Assembly: GCA_964426945.1 (NCBI GenBank)
Contig: CAYRSS010000036.1
Location: 1-41,526, forward strand
Direction: 5' to 3'
DNA: 41,526 bases
Source: CAYRSS01 sp964426945
Lineage (GTDB): Bacteria; Planctomycetota; Phycisphaerae; UBA1845
A model generated the notes under the pieces. The model saw nothing but the letters and a program-made list of their open reading frames with translations. It made no database searches and was not told the DNA's origin. The stretch's first letter is position 1. Each line of letters begins with the position of its first letter. This document shows positions 17,747 to 26,113 of this stretch, in pieces. The position numbers were made by a program, and so were the translations under genes.

Positions 17747-17777
17747 TATAGATATAGACGATTCTGCGGGAGCCGTC

Positions 17778-18221
17778 ATGCTGAGCCGAACAAGCCATTA
17801 CGCACTCCGGGCGATGCTGTACCTCGCGGACCATAAGCCGGACTGGCCCCTGCCCAGTCAGCGCATCGCGGCCGGGGCCGGCGTTCCGGCCACGTACCTG
17901 TCGGCCATCCTGCGGCAACTGGTTCGCGGCGGCGTGCTTCACTCCGTTCCCGGCCCGGGAGGCGGCTTCAGCCTAGCGCGAGAGCCCGAGCAGATCACAC
18001 TCCACGATGTCCTCGCCCCCTTTGAAGACTGCCAACAGAATGCCCGCGTCTGTCCCTTCGGCAATGACGTCTGCTGCGAGGTGAACCCCTGCCGCGGCCA
18101 TGACCGTTGGAAGCTCGTTAAGCTGGCCTTTGATGATTTTCTCAACCACACCTCTATCCTTGACGTGAGTGCCCCCCTCAAGCCCCCGCCTCGCGTCCGT
18201 GCGACCAGGAGAAAAAAATGA
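17778..18221 (+). CDS. Rrf2-family transcriptional regulator
   Basis: 147 residues. The N-terminal winged helix has the Rrf2 hallmarks: SHYALRAMLYLA at the start, a recognition helix region VPATYLSAILRQLVRGGVL, and the wing GPGGGFSLAR. The C-terminal part carries C85, C92, C99, C100 and C105 followed by HDRW; in this family three such cysteines bind an Fe-S cluster that senses NO, redox state or iron. ATG at 17778 is chosen because it sits just behind a consensus promoter and begins the conserved helix. Its stop overlaps the start of the NxrC-like gene (ATGA), so it is co-translated with the complex it probably controls. Confidence 0.9.
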   Translation: MLSRTSHYALRAMLYLADHKPDWPLPSQRIAAGAGVPATYLSAILRQLVRGGVLHSVPGPGGGFSLAREPEQITLHDVLAPFEDCQQNARVCPFGNDVCCEVNPCRGHDRWKLVKLAFDDFLNHTSILDVSAPLKPPPRVRATRRKK

Positions 18222-20011
18222 TCGCTCGTCGATCCCGCGCGTGCCGGCGGTGCCATGGCCTGTCGGCTTTCGTCTGTGCGACTCTCGCAGCGGCCGGGCT
18301 TGGTGCGTGCGCCCGGGACCATCGTCCCGCTCCCGCCCCGGCCGCGGCGGCCATGCTGGGCGCCTCCGTGGCGGCCGACCCGGTCGAGCGGCCGGTCGAA
18401 CTGGCGGCCGAAAGTGCAGCGCCTCCCGCGGCGGCACCGGCCGAGCAGGTGGATGGCGAAATGTTGCGCGGACAGCAGGTTTACGGGAAGTATTGCGCCG
18501 TCTGTCACGGCGAGCAGGGTGATGGGGCTGGGAAGTTTGCCCACGTGATGAACCCGCGTCCGCGCAACTTCCTGGTCGGCGACTTCAAGCTCTCCACCAC
18601 GGTCAATCGGATTCCGTCCGACGCGGACCTGCTGCGCACGATCAGCAAGGGCATGCCCGGTTCGGCCATGCCGCCGTGGGGCCATCTTCCCGACCCCGAT
18701 CTTCAGGCGCTGGTGCGCGTGGTTCGTGCCTTTCATGCGGAAGGGACCGAAAGCCTGCTGCGCGAGTGGGTCAGCCGCGGCACCCTTCGCGAGAGCGAGG
18801 TCCAGGAACGTCTGGCGGAGCGGGTTACCCCCGGTCCGGCCTTGACCGTCCCGCCGGAGCCTCCGTTTGACGACGTCCGACGATTCCGTGGCCAGCGACT
18901 GTATCTGGAGGGCTGCGCCATATGCCATGGGGCCGACGGCCAGCCGGTGTCGGGGATGGTCAAGTTCGACCCGGAAGGCTACCCCGTGCCGCCAAGATCG
19001 TTCGTGAGCGGCGTATTCAAGGGCGGCAACGAGGGCCATCAGCTCTACGCGAGAATCCTGAAGGGCGTTCGCGGCACGCCGATGCCGGCGTCGGAGGGGG
19101 TCTACTCTGCGGATGAGTTGTGGGATCTGGTTCACTACGTGCAGTCGTTCGCCCGTCCAGGCGCGCAGGAACGAGCCCAACTCCAGCAGGGCACGCTGAC
19201 GGCGCCCAACATCCGCGGGCCGCTTCCCGAAGGGCCGCTGGACCCCGCCTGGGAACAGGCGCGAGCACTGTACGTCGGCCTCACCCCGCTGTGGTGGACG
19301 GAGAACCGCGTGGAGGGACTGGTCGTCCAGGCGCTGCACGACGGCGAGGAGATTGCGATGCGGCTCGCGTGGATCGACCCGACCAAAGACGATTCGGCCG
19401 TGCGTCAGCGCGAGTTTCGCGACGCCGTGGCGGTCCAGTTCTCGTTGTCGAGCGATCCACCGTTCTACATGGGCAGCGCCGGCGACGAAGGGGGCGTGAA
19501 CATCTGGATGTGGAAGGCCGACCGTCAGCGGAATTTGGCCGATGGTTACCACGATGTCGACGATGCGTTCCCCGATCGGATCGTGGACGGATACCCCGAG
19601 CAGGCTGAGCCTCGGAATGTCGCCGACGGCGTGGATTGGGTCAAAGCGCCGCTCGAGGCGCACGACCCGCTATTCATCTCCGCCTGGGGCGCCGGCAACA
19701 TCGTGGCGGATCCGCGTATGCCCACGTCGGTGGAATGCCTCGTGGCCCGTGGCCCGGGCACGTTGGCCGGCAAACCGATCGAAGCGCAGATCGTACAGGG
19801 GGCGGCCGTCTACGAACGCGGCGTGTGGTACGTGCAGATCCGGCGGCGCATGCAGTTCCTGTCGGGTGACGATCACCATTGCGTAAACGACGAGCGCGCA
19901 TTCCGACCGGGCGACTATCTGCCCGTCTCGTTCGCCATCTGGAACGGCAGCGCGGGGGATCGCGACGGCAAGAAGAACATCAGCATCTGGCAGAAGCTCG
20001 TCATCGAGTAA
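18218..20011 (+). CDS. NxrC-like heme subunit: two cytochrome c domains fused to an EB_dh-type heme-b domain
   Basis: 597 residues. A hydrophobic N-terminus ends in LGAC (C31), a plausible lipoprotein cleavage site. Two cytochrome c domains follow, with CAVCH (93-97, probable Met ligand in GMPGSAMPP) and CAICH (233-237, GTPMPAS). From about 340 to the end is a domain matching the gamma subunits of ethylbenzene dehydrogenase, DMS dehydrogenase and NXR, which bind heme b (DPAWEQA, VAVQFSL, NIWMWKA, WYVQIRRRM, SFAIWNG). It would carry electrons between NxrB and soluble or membrane cytochromes. A CRRCH at residues 9-13 lies in the signal peptide and is probably chance. Starts by ATGA overlap with rrf2; nxrA follows after 36 bp. 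Confidence 0.85.
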   Translation: MIARRSRACRRCHGLSAFVCATLAAAGLGACARDHRPAPAPAAAAMLGASVAADPVERPVELAAESAAPPAAAPAEQVDGEMLRGQQVYGKYCAVCHGEQGDGAGKFAHVMNPRPRNFLVGDFKLSTTVNRIPSDADLLRTISKGMPGSAMPPWGHLPDPDLQALVRVVRAFHAEGTESLLREWVSRGTLRESEVQERLAERVTPGPALTVPPEPPFDDVRRFRGQRLYLEGCAICHGADGQPVSGMVKFDPEGYPVPPRSFVSGVFKGGNEGHQLYARILKGVRGTPMPASEGVYSADELWDLVHYVQSFARPGAQERAQLQQGTLTAPNIRGPLPEGPLDPAWEQARALYVGLTPLWWTENRVEGLVVQALHDGEEIAMRLAWIDPTKDDSAVRQREFRDAVAVQFSLSSDPPFYMGSAGDEGGVNIWMWKADRQRNLADGYHDVDDAFPDRIVDGYPEQAEPRNVADGVDWVKAPLEAHDPLFISAWGAGNIVADPRMPTSVECLVARGPGTLAGKPIEAQIVQGAAVYERGVWYVQIRRRMQFLSGDDHHCVNDERAFRPGDYLPVSFAIWNGSAGDRDGKKNISIWQKLVIE

Positions 20012-20047
20012 TAGCCTGCGCACAACTTGCAGCGAGAGGTACTTCCC

Positions 20048-23000
20048 ATGGCAAGAAGCAAGAAGGGTGTAACCCGTCGCGAGTTCATCCAGACCGCCGG
20101 TGCGGCGGTCGGCGCGATCAGTGCGATCGGTTTGCCGCTGAGGTCGCTCGCATTTCGTCCGGACATCGTCAACCCCCTCGCGCACTATCCGGCGCGAGAC
20201 TGGGAGAAGATCTACCGCGACCAGTACCGGTTTGACCGGACGTTCAGCTGGGTCTGCTCACCCAACGATACGCATGCCTGTCGCGTCACGGCGCACGTCC
20301 GCAACGGGATTATCGTGCGCATGGGTGCGCAGTACGACTACCAGAATTATGCTGACATTTACGGCAACCACGCGACGGCGAACTGGAACCCTCGCCAATG
20401 CGCGAAGGGGTACACGTTTCACCGGCTGGTGTACGGCCCCTATCGGCTGAAACACCCGATCATCCGCAAAGGCTGGAAGGCGTGGGCCGACGCGGGCTTC
20501 CCCGATCTCGACGTGGACGGCAATCGCTCGAAGTACAAGTTCGACAGCCGGGGCGATGACGTACACTTGCGGATTCCATGGGACGAAGTGCTTCGCTATG
20601 TGGCCAAAGGCTATGTCAGTGTCGCCCGTCGGTACAGCGGTGAAGAGGGCGCTGCGAAGCTGCGCGCTCAGGGATATCCCGAAGAGATGATCGCGGAGAT
20701 GGAGGGCGCCGGCACGCGGACGATCAAGATGCGCGGCGGCATGGGGCTGACCGGCGTGATTGGCAAGTACGGGATGTACAGGCTCAACAACTCGCTCGCG
20801 CTGCTCGATGCATCCATCCGTGGCGTCAAGCCGGAGCAGGCGAAAGCCGGGCGCAACTGGTCCAACTACACGTGGCATGGTGACCAGACGCCGGGCCAGC
20901 CCTGGGTACACGGCCTCCAGAACAGCGACTGCGACTTCAACGACCTGCGGTTCAGCAAGCTGATCATCATGAACGGCAAGAACCTGGTCGAGAACAAGCT
21001 TACCGACTCACACTGGTTCATTGAGTGCATGGAGCGCGGCGGCCGTATCGTCGTCATCGCTCCCGAGTACGGGCCGCCGAGCACGAAGGCGGACTACTGG
21101 GTGCCCATCCGGCCGCAAACCGACGCCGCCCTCTGGCTGGGCGTCACTCGGCTCATGATCGACAACCACTGGTATGACGAGAAGTTCGTCAAGCAGTTCA
21201 CCGACTTCCCGCTGCTGGTCCGCACCGACACGCTGCAGCGCCTCCGCGCGGACGAGGTCTTCCCCGGCTATCGCACCACGCTGGCCAAGGATGGACCAAG
21301 TTACAAGGTGCAGGGGCTGACGCCCGAACAGCACGCCAAGCTCGGTGACCGCGTGGTGTGGGACGCCCGGACGAACAAGCCGGCAGCCATCACACGTGAC
21401 GACGTCGGCAAGCGCCTCGCCGCGCGAGGCATCGAACCCGCGCTGGAGGGCACGTGGACGCTGAAGCTGGTGACCGGCGCCGAGGTCGAGGTCTGCACGC
21501 TCTGGACGATGTACCAGATTCACCTCAAGGACTACGACCTGGCGACGGTCGCGGATATCACGCACTCGCCGGCGGAGATGATCGAGCGGCTCGCCAGCGA
21601 CATCTGGGAGACGTCCGCCGCCGGCGGTGCGGTGAGCATCCACCAGGGCGAAGGGATCAACCACTGGTTCCATGCGACCGAGTCGAACCGCGCGGCGTAC
21701 CTGCCCGTCATGCTCACCGGGCAGATCGGCCGTCCCGGTGCCGGCGTGCATGGATGGGCGGGCAACTACAAGTCCGCCCTGTTTCAGGGCAGCAAGATCA
21801 CCGGCCCGGGCTTCAAGGGCTGGGTGGCCGAGGATCCGTTCCATCCCAACCTCGATGAGAAGGCCCACGGCCGGGACATCATTGCCCACGCTCACACCAA
21901 GGACGAGGAGCCGGCGTACTGGAACCACGGCGATCGACCCCTGATTGTGGAAACACCGAAGGAGGGGCGCAAGGTCTTCACGGGCAAGACCCACATGCCG
22001 TCGCCGACCAAGGTGCTCCAGTTCGTCAATGTCAACCTCTTCAACAACGCCAAGCACTGCTATGACATGTTCAAGAATGTCAACCCGATGATCGAGATGA
22101 TCGTCGCCCAGGACATCGTCATGACGGCCTCGGTGCAGTACGCGGACATCGGGCTCCCGGCCAACAGCTGGGTCGAGTTCGAGGATCTGGAGATTACGGC
22201 ATCCTGCTCCAACCCGTTCCTTCAGATCTGGAAGGGCGGCATCAAGCCGATCTTCGATACCAGAGACGACTTCGCGATTCTGGCCGGCATCGGATCGGCT
22301 CTGGCCGACGAGACCGGTGACCAGCGCTTCCGGGACTACTTCAAGTTCGAATACGAAGGCAAACGCGGCGTCTACATTCAACGGCTGCTCGATTCATCGA
22401 CCACGACGACGGGGTATCGGCTTGAGGACATCATGGCGGGCAAGTACGGACCTCCCGGCGGCGCGCTGATGCTCTTCAGGACCTACCCGCGGATCCCGTT
22501 TTACGAGCAGGTGCATGACGACGAACCTTTCCACACCGACACCGGTCGGCTCCATGCTTACGCCGATGTGCCCGAGGCGATCGAGTACGGCGAGAACTTC
22601 ATCGTGCACCGCGAGGGCCCCGAGGCGACACCGTTCCTGCCCAACGTGATCATCTCCGGGAATCCCTACGTCAGGCCGAATGACTACGGCATCCCCCTCG
22701 ACGCCGAGCACTGGGACGATCGAACCGTGCGCAATGTGCGCATGACGTGGCGTGAGGCGAAAGTCACCCGAAACTTCCTGTGGGAGAAGGGCTTCCAATT
22801 CTACTGCCTGACGCCGAAGACGAGACACCGCGTGCACTCCTCGTGGAGCAACGTCGACTGGCATCAGATCTACGACAGCAGCTTCGGCGACCCCTATCGC
22901 ATGGACCGGCGAAGTCCGTACGTCGGTGAGCACCAGCTCCACATGAACCCGACGGCCGCGAAGGACCTCGGGATCCGCGAGGGCGACTACGTCTACGTCG

Positions 23001-23539
23001 ACGCCAACCCCGCCGACCGTCCCTATCGCAACGCCCATCCTGCGGATCCGTACTACAAGGTCGCCCGGCTGATGCTCCGGGCGGTGTACAACCCGGCGTA
23101 TCCCTACAGCGTCATCATGATGAAGCACGCGCCGTACATCGCGACCGAAAAGAGCGTCAAGGCGCATGAGTCCCGCAAGGACGGCCGGGCGCTCTCCAGC
23201 GACGGCTATCAGGCGAACGTACGCTACGGCTCGCAACAGAGCGTGACGCGCAACTGGCACATGCCCATGCATCAGACTGACACGCTGTTCCACAAGGCGA
23301 AGGTCTTCATGGGCTTCATCTTCGGCGGAGAGGCCGACAATCACGCCGTCAACACCGTGCCCAAGGAAACGCTGGTGCGCGTGACCAAGGCGGAAGACGG
23401 TGGACTTGGTGGAAAGGGTGTCTGGGCTCCCGCCACGACGGGGATGTCTCCGGCGGCCGAAGGCGACGTGATGATGCGGTACCTGGCCGGCGGGTTCGTC
23501 GGCGCGTACGGCACCGCGGCGGACGTGTTCGAGGAGTAG
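20048..23539 (+). CDS. nxrA: Molybdopterin subunit of NXR-type nitrite oxidoreductase / nitrate reductase (type II DMSO reductase family)
   Basis: 1163 residues. The ATG at 20048 has a GAGAGG site 8 nt upstream and gives a Tat signal, TRREFIQTAGAAVGAISAIG, so the enzyme faces the periplasm. The first Fe-S cluster site reads C70-x3-D74-x3-C78 and then C118 (WVCSPNDTHACRV, NPRQCAKG), replacing the His/Cys pattern of cytoplasmic NarG. D299 in the segment NSDCDFNDLRFSK aligns by eye with the Mo-binding Asp of NarG. The size (about 1150 aa), the Tat signal and the match to Nitrospira/anammox NxrA around SPNDTHAC and KGYTFHR place it in the NXR clade, whose members oxidise nitrite or reduce nitrate; the direction cannot be read from sequence. 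Alternatives are chlorate, perchlorate or selenate reductase. It sits between nxrC-like and nxrB genes. Confidence 0.85.
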   Translation: MARSKKGVTRREFIQTAGAAVGAISAIGLPLRSLAFRPDIVNPLAHYPARDWEKIYRDQYRFDRTFSWVCSPNDTHACRVTAHVRNGIIVRMGAQYDYQNYADIYGNHATANWNPRQCAKGYTFHRLVYGPYRLKHPIIRKGWKAWADAGFPDLDVDGNRSKYKFDSRGDDVHLRIPWDEVLRYVAKGYVSVARRYSGEEGAAKLRAQGYPEEMIAEMEGAGTRTIKMRGGMGLTGVIGKYGMYRLNNSLALLDASIRGVKPEQAKAGRNWSNYTWHGDQTPGQPWVHGLQNSDCDFNDLRFSKLIIMNGKNLVENKLTDSHWFIECMERGGRIVVIAPEYGPPSTKADYWVPIRPQTDAALWLGVTRLMIDNHWYDEKFVKQFTDFPLLVRTDTLQRLRADEVFPGYRTTLAKDGPSYKVQGLTPEQHAKLGDRVVWDARTNKPAAITRDDVGKRLAARGIEPALEGTWTLKLVTGAEVEVCTLWTMYQIHLKDYDLATVADITHSPAEMIERLASDIWETSAAGGAVSIHQGEGINHWFHATESNRAAYLPVMLTGQIGRPGAGVHGWAGNYKSALFQGSKITGPGFKGWVAEDPFHPNLDEKAHGRDIIAHAHTKDEEPAYWNHGDRPLIVETPKEGRKVFTGKTHMPSPTKVLQFVNVNLFNNAKHCYDMFKNVNPMIEMIVAQDIVMTASVQYADIGLPANSWVEFEDLEITASCSNPFLQIWKGGIKPIFDTRDDFAILAGIGSALADETGDQRFRDYFKFEYEGKRGVYIQRLLDSSTTTTGYRLEDIMAGKYGPPGGALMLFRTYPRIPFYEQVHDDEPFHTDTGRLHAYADVPEAIEYGENFIVHREGPEATPFLPNVIISGNPYVRPNDYGIPLDAEHWDDRTVRNVRMTWREAKVTRNFLWEKGFQFYCLTPKTRHRVHSSWSNVDWHQIYDSSFGDPYRMDRRSPYVGEHQLHMNPTAAKDLGIREGDYVYVDANPADRPYRNAHPADPYYKVARLMLRAVYNPAYPYSVIMMKHAPYIATEKSVKAHESRKDGRALSSDGYQANVRYGSQQSVTRNWHMPMHQTDTLFHKAKVFMGFIFGGEADNHAVNTVPKETLVRVTKAEDGGLGGKGVWAPATTGMSPAAEGDVMMRYLAGGFVGAYGTAADVFEE

Positions 23540-23579
23540 CGGGCCTTAGAGGCAACCTCTCACCAGAAAGAAGCATGCC

Positions 23580-23900
23580 ATGCCCTACGACGACCCCGAT
23601 CCCGTGGATCCGATGACTATCACCGGCGTCGCGTTCGAGACGAGCGACGACTCGGCCGTGCGGGAGATGGCCGCCTGCATGATCGAAGAGTACCTTCGGC
23701 TTGGTTTTGACGAGGACCGATTGCTGAAGATGTTCCGGGTCAGCGGTTATGTCGGGCCTTACATGGCGTATCAGGCCCTCGGCGAGGAGGCGATACGAGC
23801 AATGATCGCAGAGTACGCCGGCCTGCGGCTGCGTCCGCCGGAGCGGCTCGAGCTGGTTCGCCGCGGCGATGGCGGGCTCGGTCTTCCCGTGATCGAATGA
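23580..23900 (+). CDS. Unknown 106-aa protein between nxrA and nxrB
   Basis: 106 residues, acidic N-terminus (MPYDDPDPVDPMTI), then mostly helical: SDDSAVREMAACMIEEYLRL, GFDEDRLLKMFRVSGYVGPY and EEAIRAMIAEYAG. No cysteine pair, signal or membrane segment. It starts 40 bp after nxrA and ends 57 bp before nxrB. A cytoplasmic helical protein in this place could help assemble the A-B subunits before Tat export, but I do not recognise a family. Confidence 0.75.
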   Translation: MPYDDPDPVDPMTITGVAFETSDDSAVREMAACMIEEYLRLGFDEDRLLKMFRVSGYVGPYMAYQALGEEAIRAMIAEYAGLRLRPPERLELVRRGDGGLGLPVIE

Positions 23901-23957
23901 AGGAAATCATAGTCGATTGCGGTCGGTAAAGCCGCCGTGATCGCAAGGAGTCGGATT

Positions 23958-25235
23958 ATGCCCTCCGTCTATAACTGGCAGCTCGGTCGATCGATGAGCT
24001 ACCCGTATCCCGAGGCGTCGCCGAAGGAACAGTTCGCGTTCGTCATCAACATCAACCGCTGCATCGGCTGTCAGACCTGCACCATGGCCTGCAAGAGCAC
24101 CTGGACCTTCGCGCGGGGCCAGGAACACATGTGGTGGACCAACGTCGAGACGAAGCCTTACGGCGGTTACCCCCAGCATTGGGACGTGAAGATCCTCGAT
24201 TTGCTGCAGCGGGCGAATCCCGACGGGCAGCGCTGGTCCGGCAAGCCTGGCGATGATCCGCGGCGGCCCTACGGCGGCTTTGACGGCAAGACGGTTTTTG
24301 AGTCGCCTCAGATGATCGCCCAGGGAGATCAGCCGAACCAGGTGCTCGGTTACCTGCCGACGGACGAGGAGTGGAGTGCGCCGAACATCCATGAGGACGT
24401 TGTCCAGCACGGTCCGTCGCGGCCGATGGACTTCGGCGGGGGCGAGAGCATCGACGGCGGCGCGAAGCACCGGGCGTGGTTTTTCTACCTGGCCCGGCTG
24501 TGCAATCACTGCTCGTATCCGGCGTGCCTGGCCGCCTGCCCGAGGACGGCCATCTATAAACGCCCCGAAGACGGCATCGTGCTGATCGACCAGCAGGAAT
24601 GCCGTGGCTATCGCAAGTGCGTGGAGGCCTGTCCCTACAAGAAGTCACTTTATCGTGGCACGACGCGCACGAGTGAGAAGTGCATCGGCTGCTACCCTCG
24701 CGTGGAAGCATCCGACGCCGAAACGCAGGGTATTCCGCTGGAGACGCGGTGCATGGAGGCGTGCATCGGCCAGGTGCGTATGCAGGGCCTGGTCAAGGTC
24801 AATCCTGACAATACTTGGACGGAAGATCGCTACAATCCGCTCTACTACATGGTCCACGTCGCGAAGGTCGCCCTGCCGCTGTACCCCCAGTTCGGCACCG
24901 AGCCGAACGGATTCTACATCCCGCCGCGATGGGTTCCACTGCCATACCTGGAGCAGATGTTCGGGCCGGGTGTGGCCGGGGCCGTGGAGCGCTACCGAAA
25001 TCCGGATCGCGAACTGCTCGCCGTGCTCCAGCTCTTCCGACGGTCCAACCAGATCATCGCCCGATACGAAATCGAGCAGGGTCCGAAGGTCTACGAGTCT
25101 TCGCGTGGCGGGCGGCTGTACGAGATGTTCAACGACACGGTCATCGCCTTCAATCGCAAGGGCGACGAGATCTTCCGCACCCAGATTGAAGAACCGGTCC
25201 ACGTGCGTCCGTCCGCCCATGCCAACTCGATCTAG
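23958..25235 (+). CDS. nxrB: Iron-sulfur subunit of NXR-type nitrite oxidoreductase / nitrate reductase
   Basis: 425 residues from the ATG at 23958, which has AAGGAG 7 nt upstream; an earlier in-frame GTG is ignored. The protein closely resembles NxrB of Nitrospira and anammox bacteria as I remember them: start MPSVYNWQLGRSM, then WWTNVETKPYGGYPQ, CNHCSYPACLAACP, IYKRPEDGIVLIDQ and GTEPNGFYIPPRW. Fifteen cysteines form four sets: C35/38/41/45, C182/185/190/194, C215/C221/C225 (with Y218 where a fourth Cys would be, as expected for a [3Fe-4S] cluster), and C242/245/265/269. It thus should hold three [4Fe-4S] and one [3Fe-4S] cluster and pass electrons between the molybdenum subunit and the heme subunit. 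It has no signal of its own, so it would be exported bound to NxrA. Confidence 0.92.
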   Translation: MPSVYNWQLGRSMSYPYPEASPKEQFAFVININRCIGCQTCTMACKSTWTFARGQEHMWWTNVETKPYGGYPQHWDVKILDLLQRANPDGQRWSGKPGDDPRRPYGGFDGKTVFESPQMIAQGDQPNQVLGYLPTDEEWSAPNIHEDVVQHGPSRPMDFGGGESIDGGAKHRAWFFYLARLCNHCSYPACLAACPRTAIYKRPEDGIVLIDQQECRGYRKCVEACPYKKSLYRGTTRTSEKCIGCYPRVEASDAETQGIPLETRCMEACIGQVRMQGLVKVNPDNTWTEDRYNPLYYMVHVAKVALPLYPQFGTEPNGFYIPPRWVPLPYLEQMFGPGVAGAVERYRNPDRELLAVLQLFRRSNQIIARYEIEQGPKVYESSRGGRLYEMFNDTVIAFNRKGDEIFRTQIEEPVHVRPSAHANSI

Positions 25236-25285
25236 CGAGCGCCGGGCGGCCCTGAGAGGCATCAATCCCGGGGAGGAACTTCGCG

Positions 25286-26092
25286 ATGTTGAGCAGTCAA
25301 CAACCTGCGGATGCCGGATCGGCCTTGGCGCGAGCGGCGGCGTACACGCTGCTCGCCGCTGGCCTGCGCTTTCCGGGCGACGACTGGGCCTCCGCACTGG
25401 GCGCCGTCATCGCGTTCGGACAGCAGGCCCGGCGGGGGCTCGGCCCACAACCGGAGGTGGATGCGATCCTCGATGCTCTGTCGTCGTGCTGTGATCCGGA
25501 CGTCGCTCGGCAGGCCGCCGCGATGGACGAGGTGCGCAGTCAGTACGCCGCGCTCTTCGGACATGCTGTGCGGGGCAAGTGTCCGCCGTATGAACTGGAG
25601 TACGGTGCGGGCGAAATCGTGCAGCGGGCGCCCGATCTGGCAGATATCGCAGGGTTCTACGCCGCGTTCGGCCTGGCGGTTGCGGCTTGGGATGCGGAGC
25701 GGTGTGATCACGCGGCTGTCGAGTTCGAGTTCATGAGCATCCTGTCCGCCAAGGAGGCCCATGCCATCGACCAAGGCGATGCCGAGCTGCTCCGCGCGAC
25801 GACCGATGCGCAGCGCTTATTCCTGCGCGACCATCTGGCAACTTGGATCCCTGCGTTCGCTCGGCGGCTGGCCAGTGCGGCCCCCGAAGGCCTCTACGCC
25901 GCAATCGCCGGGTTCCTTCAGACATTCCTCCCGGCCGAGTGCGTCCGGGTCGACGTCCCGCCCGGACCGGTCTGGCTTGATCTCAGTCCAGCGGCCGAGG
26001 ATGCCGAAACGCCCTTCGAATGCGGCGTGGAGGAATCGGCACCGGGAGCGCGCGACCGGTACGTCGCGCTGCACATCGATACCGCAGGGTAG
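25286..26092 (+). CDS. TorD/NarJ-family assembly chaperone
   Basis: 268 residues, ATG behind GGGAGGA. All-helical with the family signature: YAALFGHAVRGKCPPYELEYG, then DIAGFYAAFGL, ERCDHAAVEFEFMSILSAKE and DHLATWIPAFARRL. These chaperones bind the Tat-signal-bearing molybdopterin apo-subunit, help insert bis-MGD and hold back export until the A-B complex is ready. Its place directly after nxrB makes NxrA the obvious client. The last ~40 residues (after DVPPGPVWLDL) are an extra acidic tail. Confidence 0.88.
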   Translation: MLSSQQPADAGSALARAAAYTLLAAGLRFPGDDWASALGAVIAFGQQARRGLGPQPEVDAILDALSSCCDPDVARQAAAMDEVRSQYAALFGHAVRGKCPPYELEYGAGEIVQRAPDLADIAGFYAAFGLAVAAWDAERCDHAAVEFEFMSILSAKEAHAIDQGDAELLRATTDAQRLFLRDHLATWIPAFARRLASAAPEGLYAAIAGFLQTFLPAECVRVDVPPGPVWLDLSPAAEDAETPFECGVEESAPGARDRYVALHIDTAG

Positions 26093-26113
26093 CGGGAGGA
26101 GGGCGAGGCTTTG

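Noticed and set aside
18242..18256. CRRCH heme-like motif in the NxrC-like N-terminus
   Set aside because: It lies within the basic part of the export signal and would be removed or stay in the cytoplasm; probably chance.
17939..19663. 574-codon minus-strand frame
   Set aside because: Antisense to rrf2 and the NxrC-like gene; composition is typical of a shadow frame.
23548..23560. AGAGG-CAA-CCTCT hairpin after nxrA
   Set aside because: Too short and without a T-run to be a terminator; the operon clearly continues.
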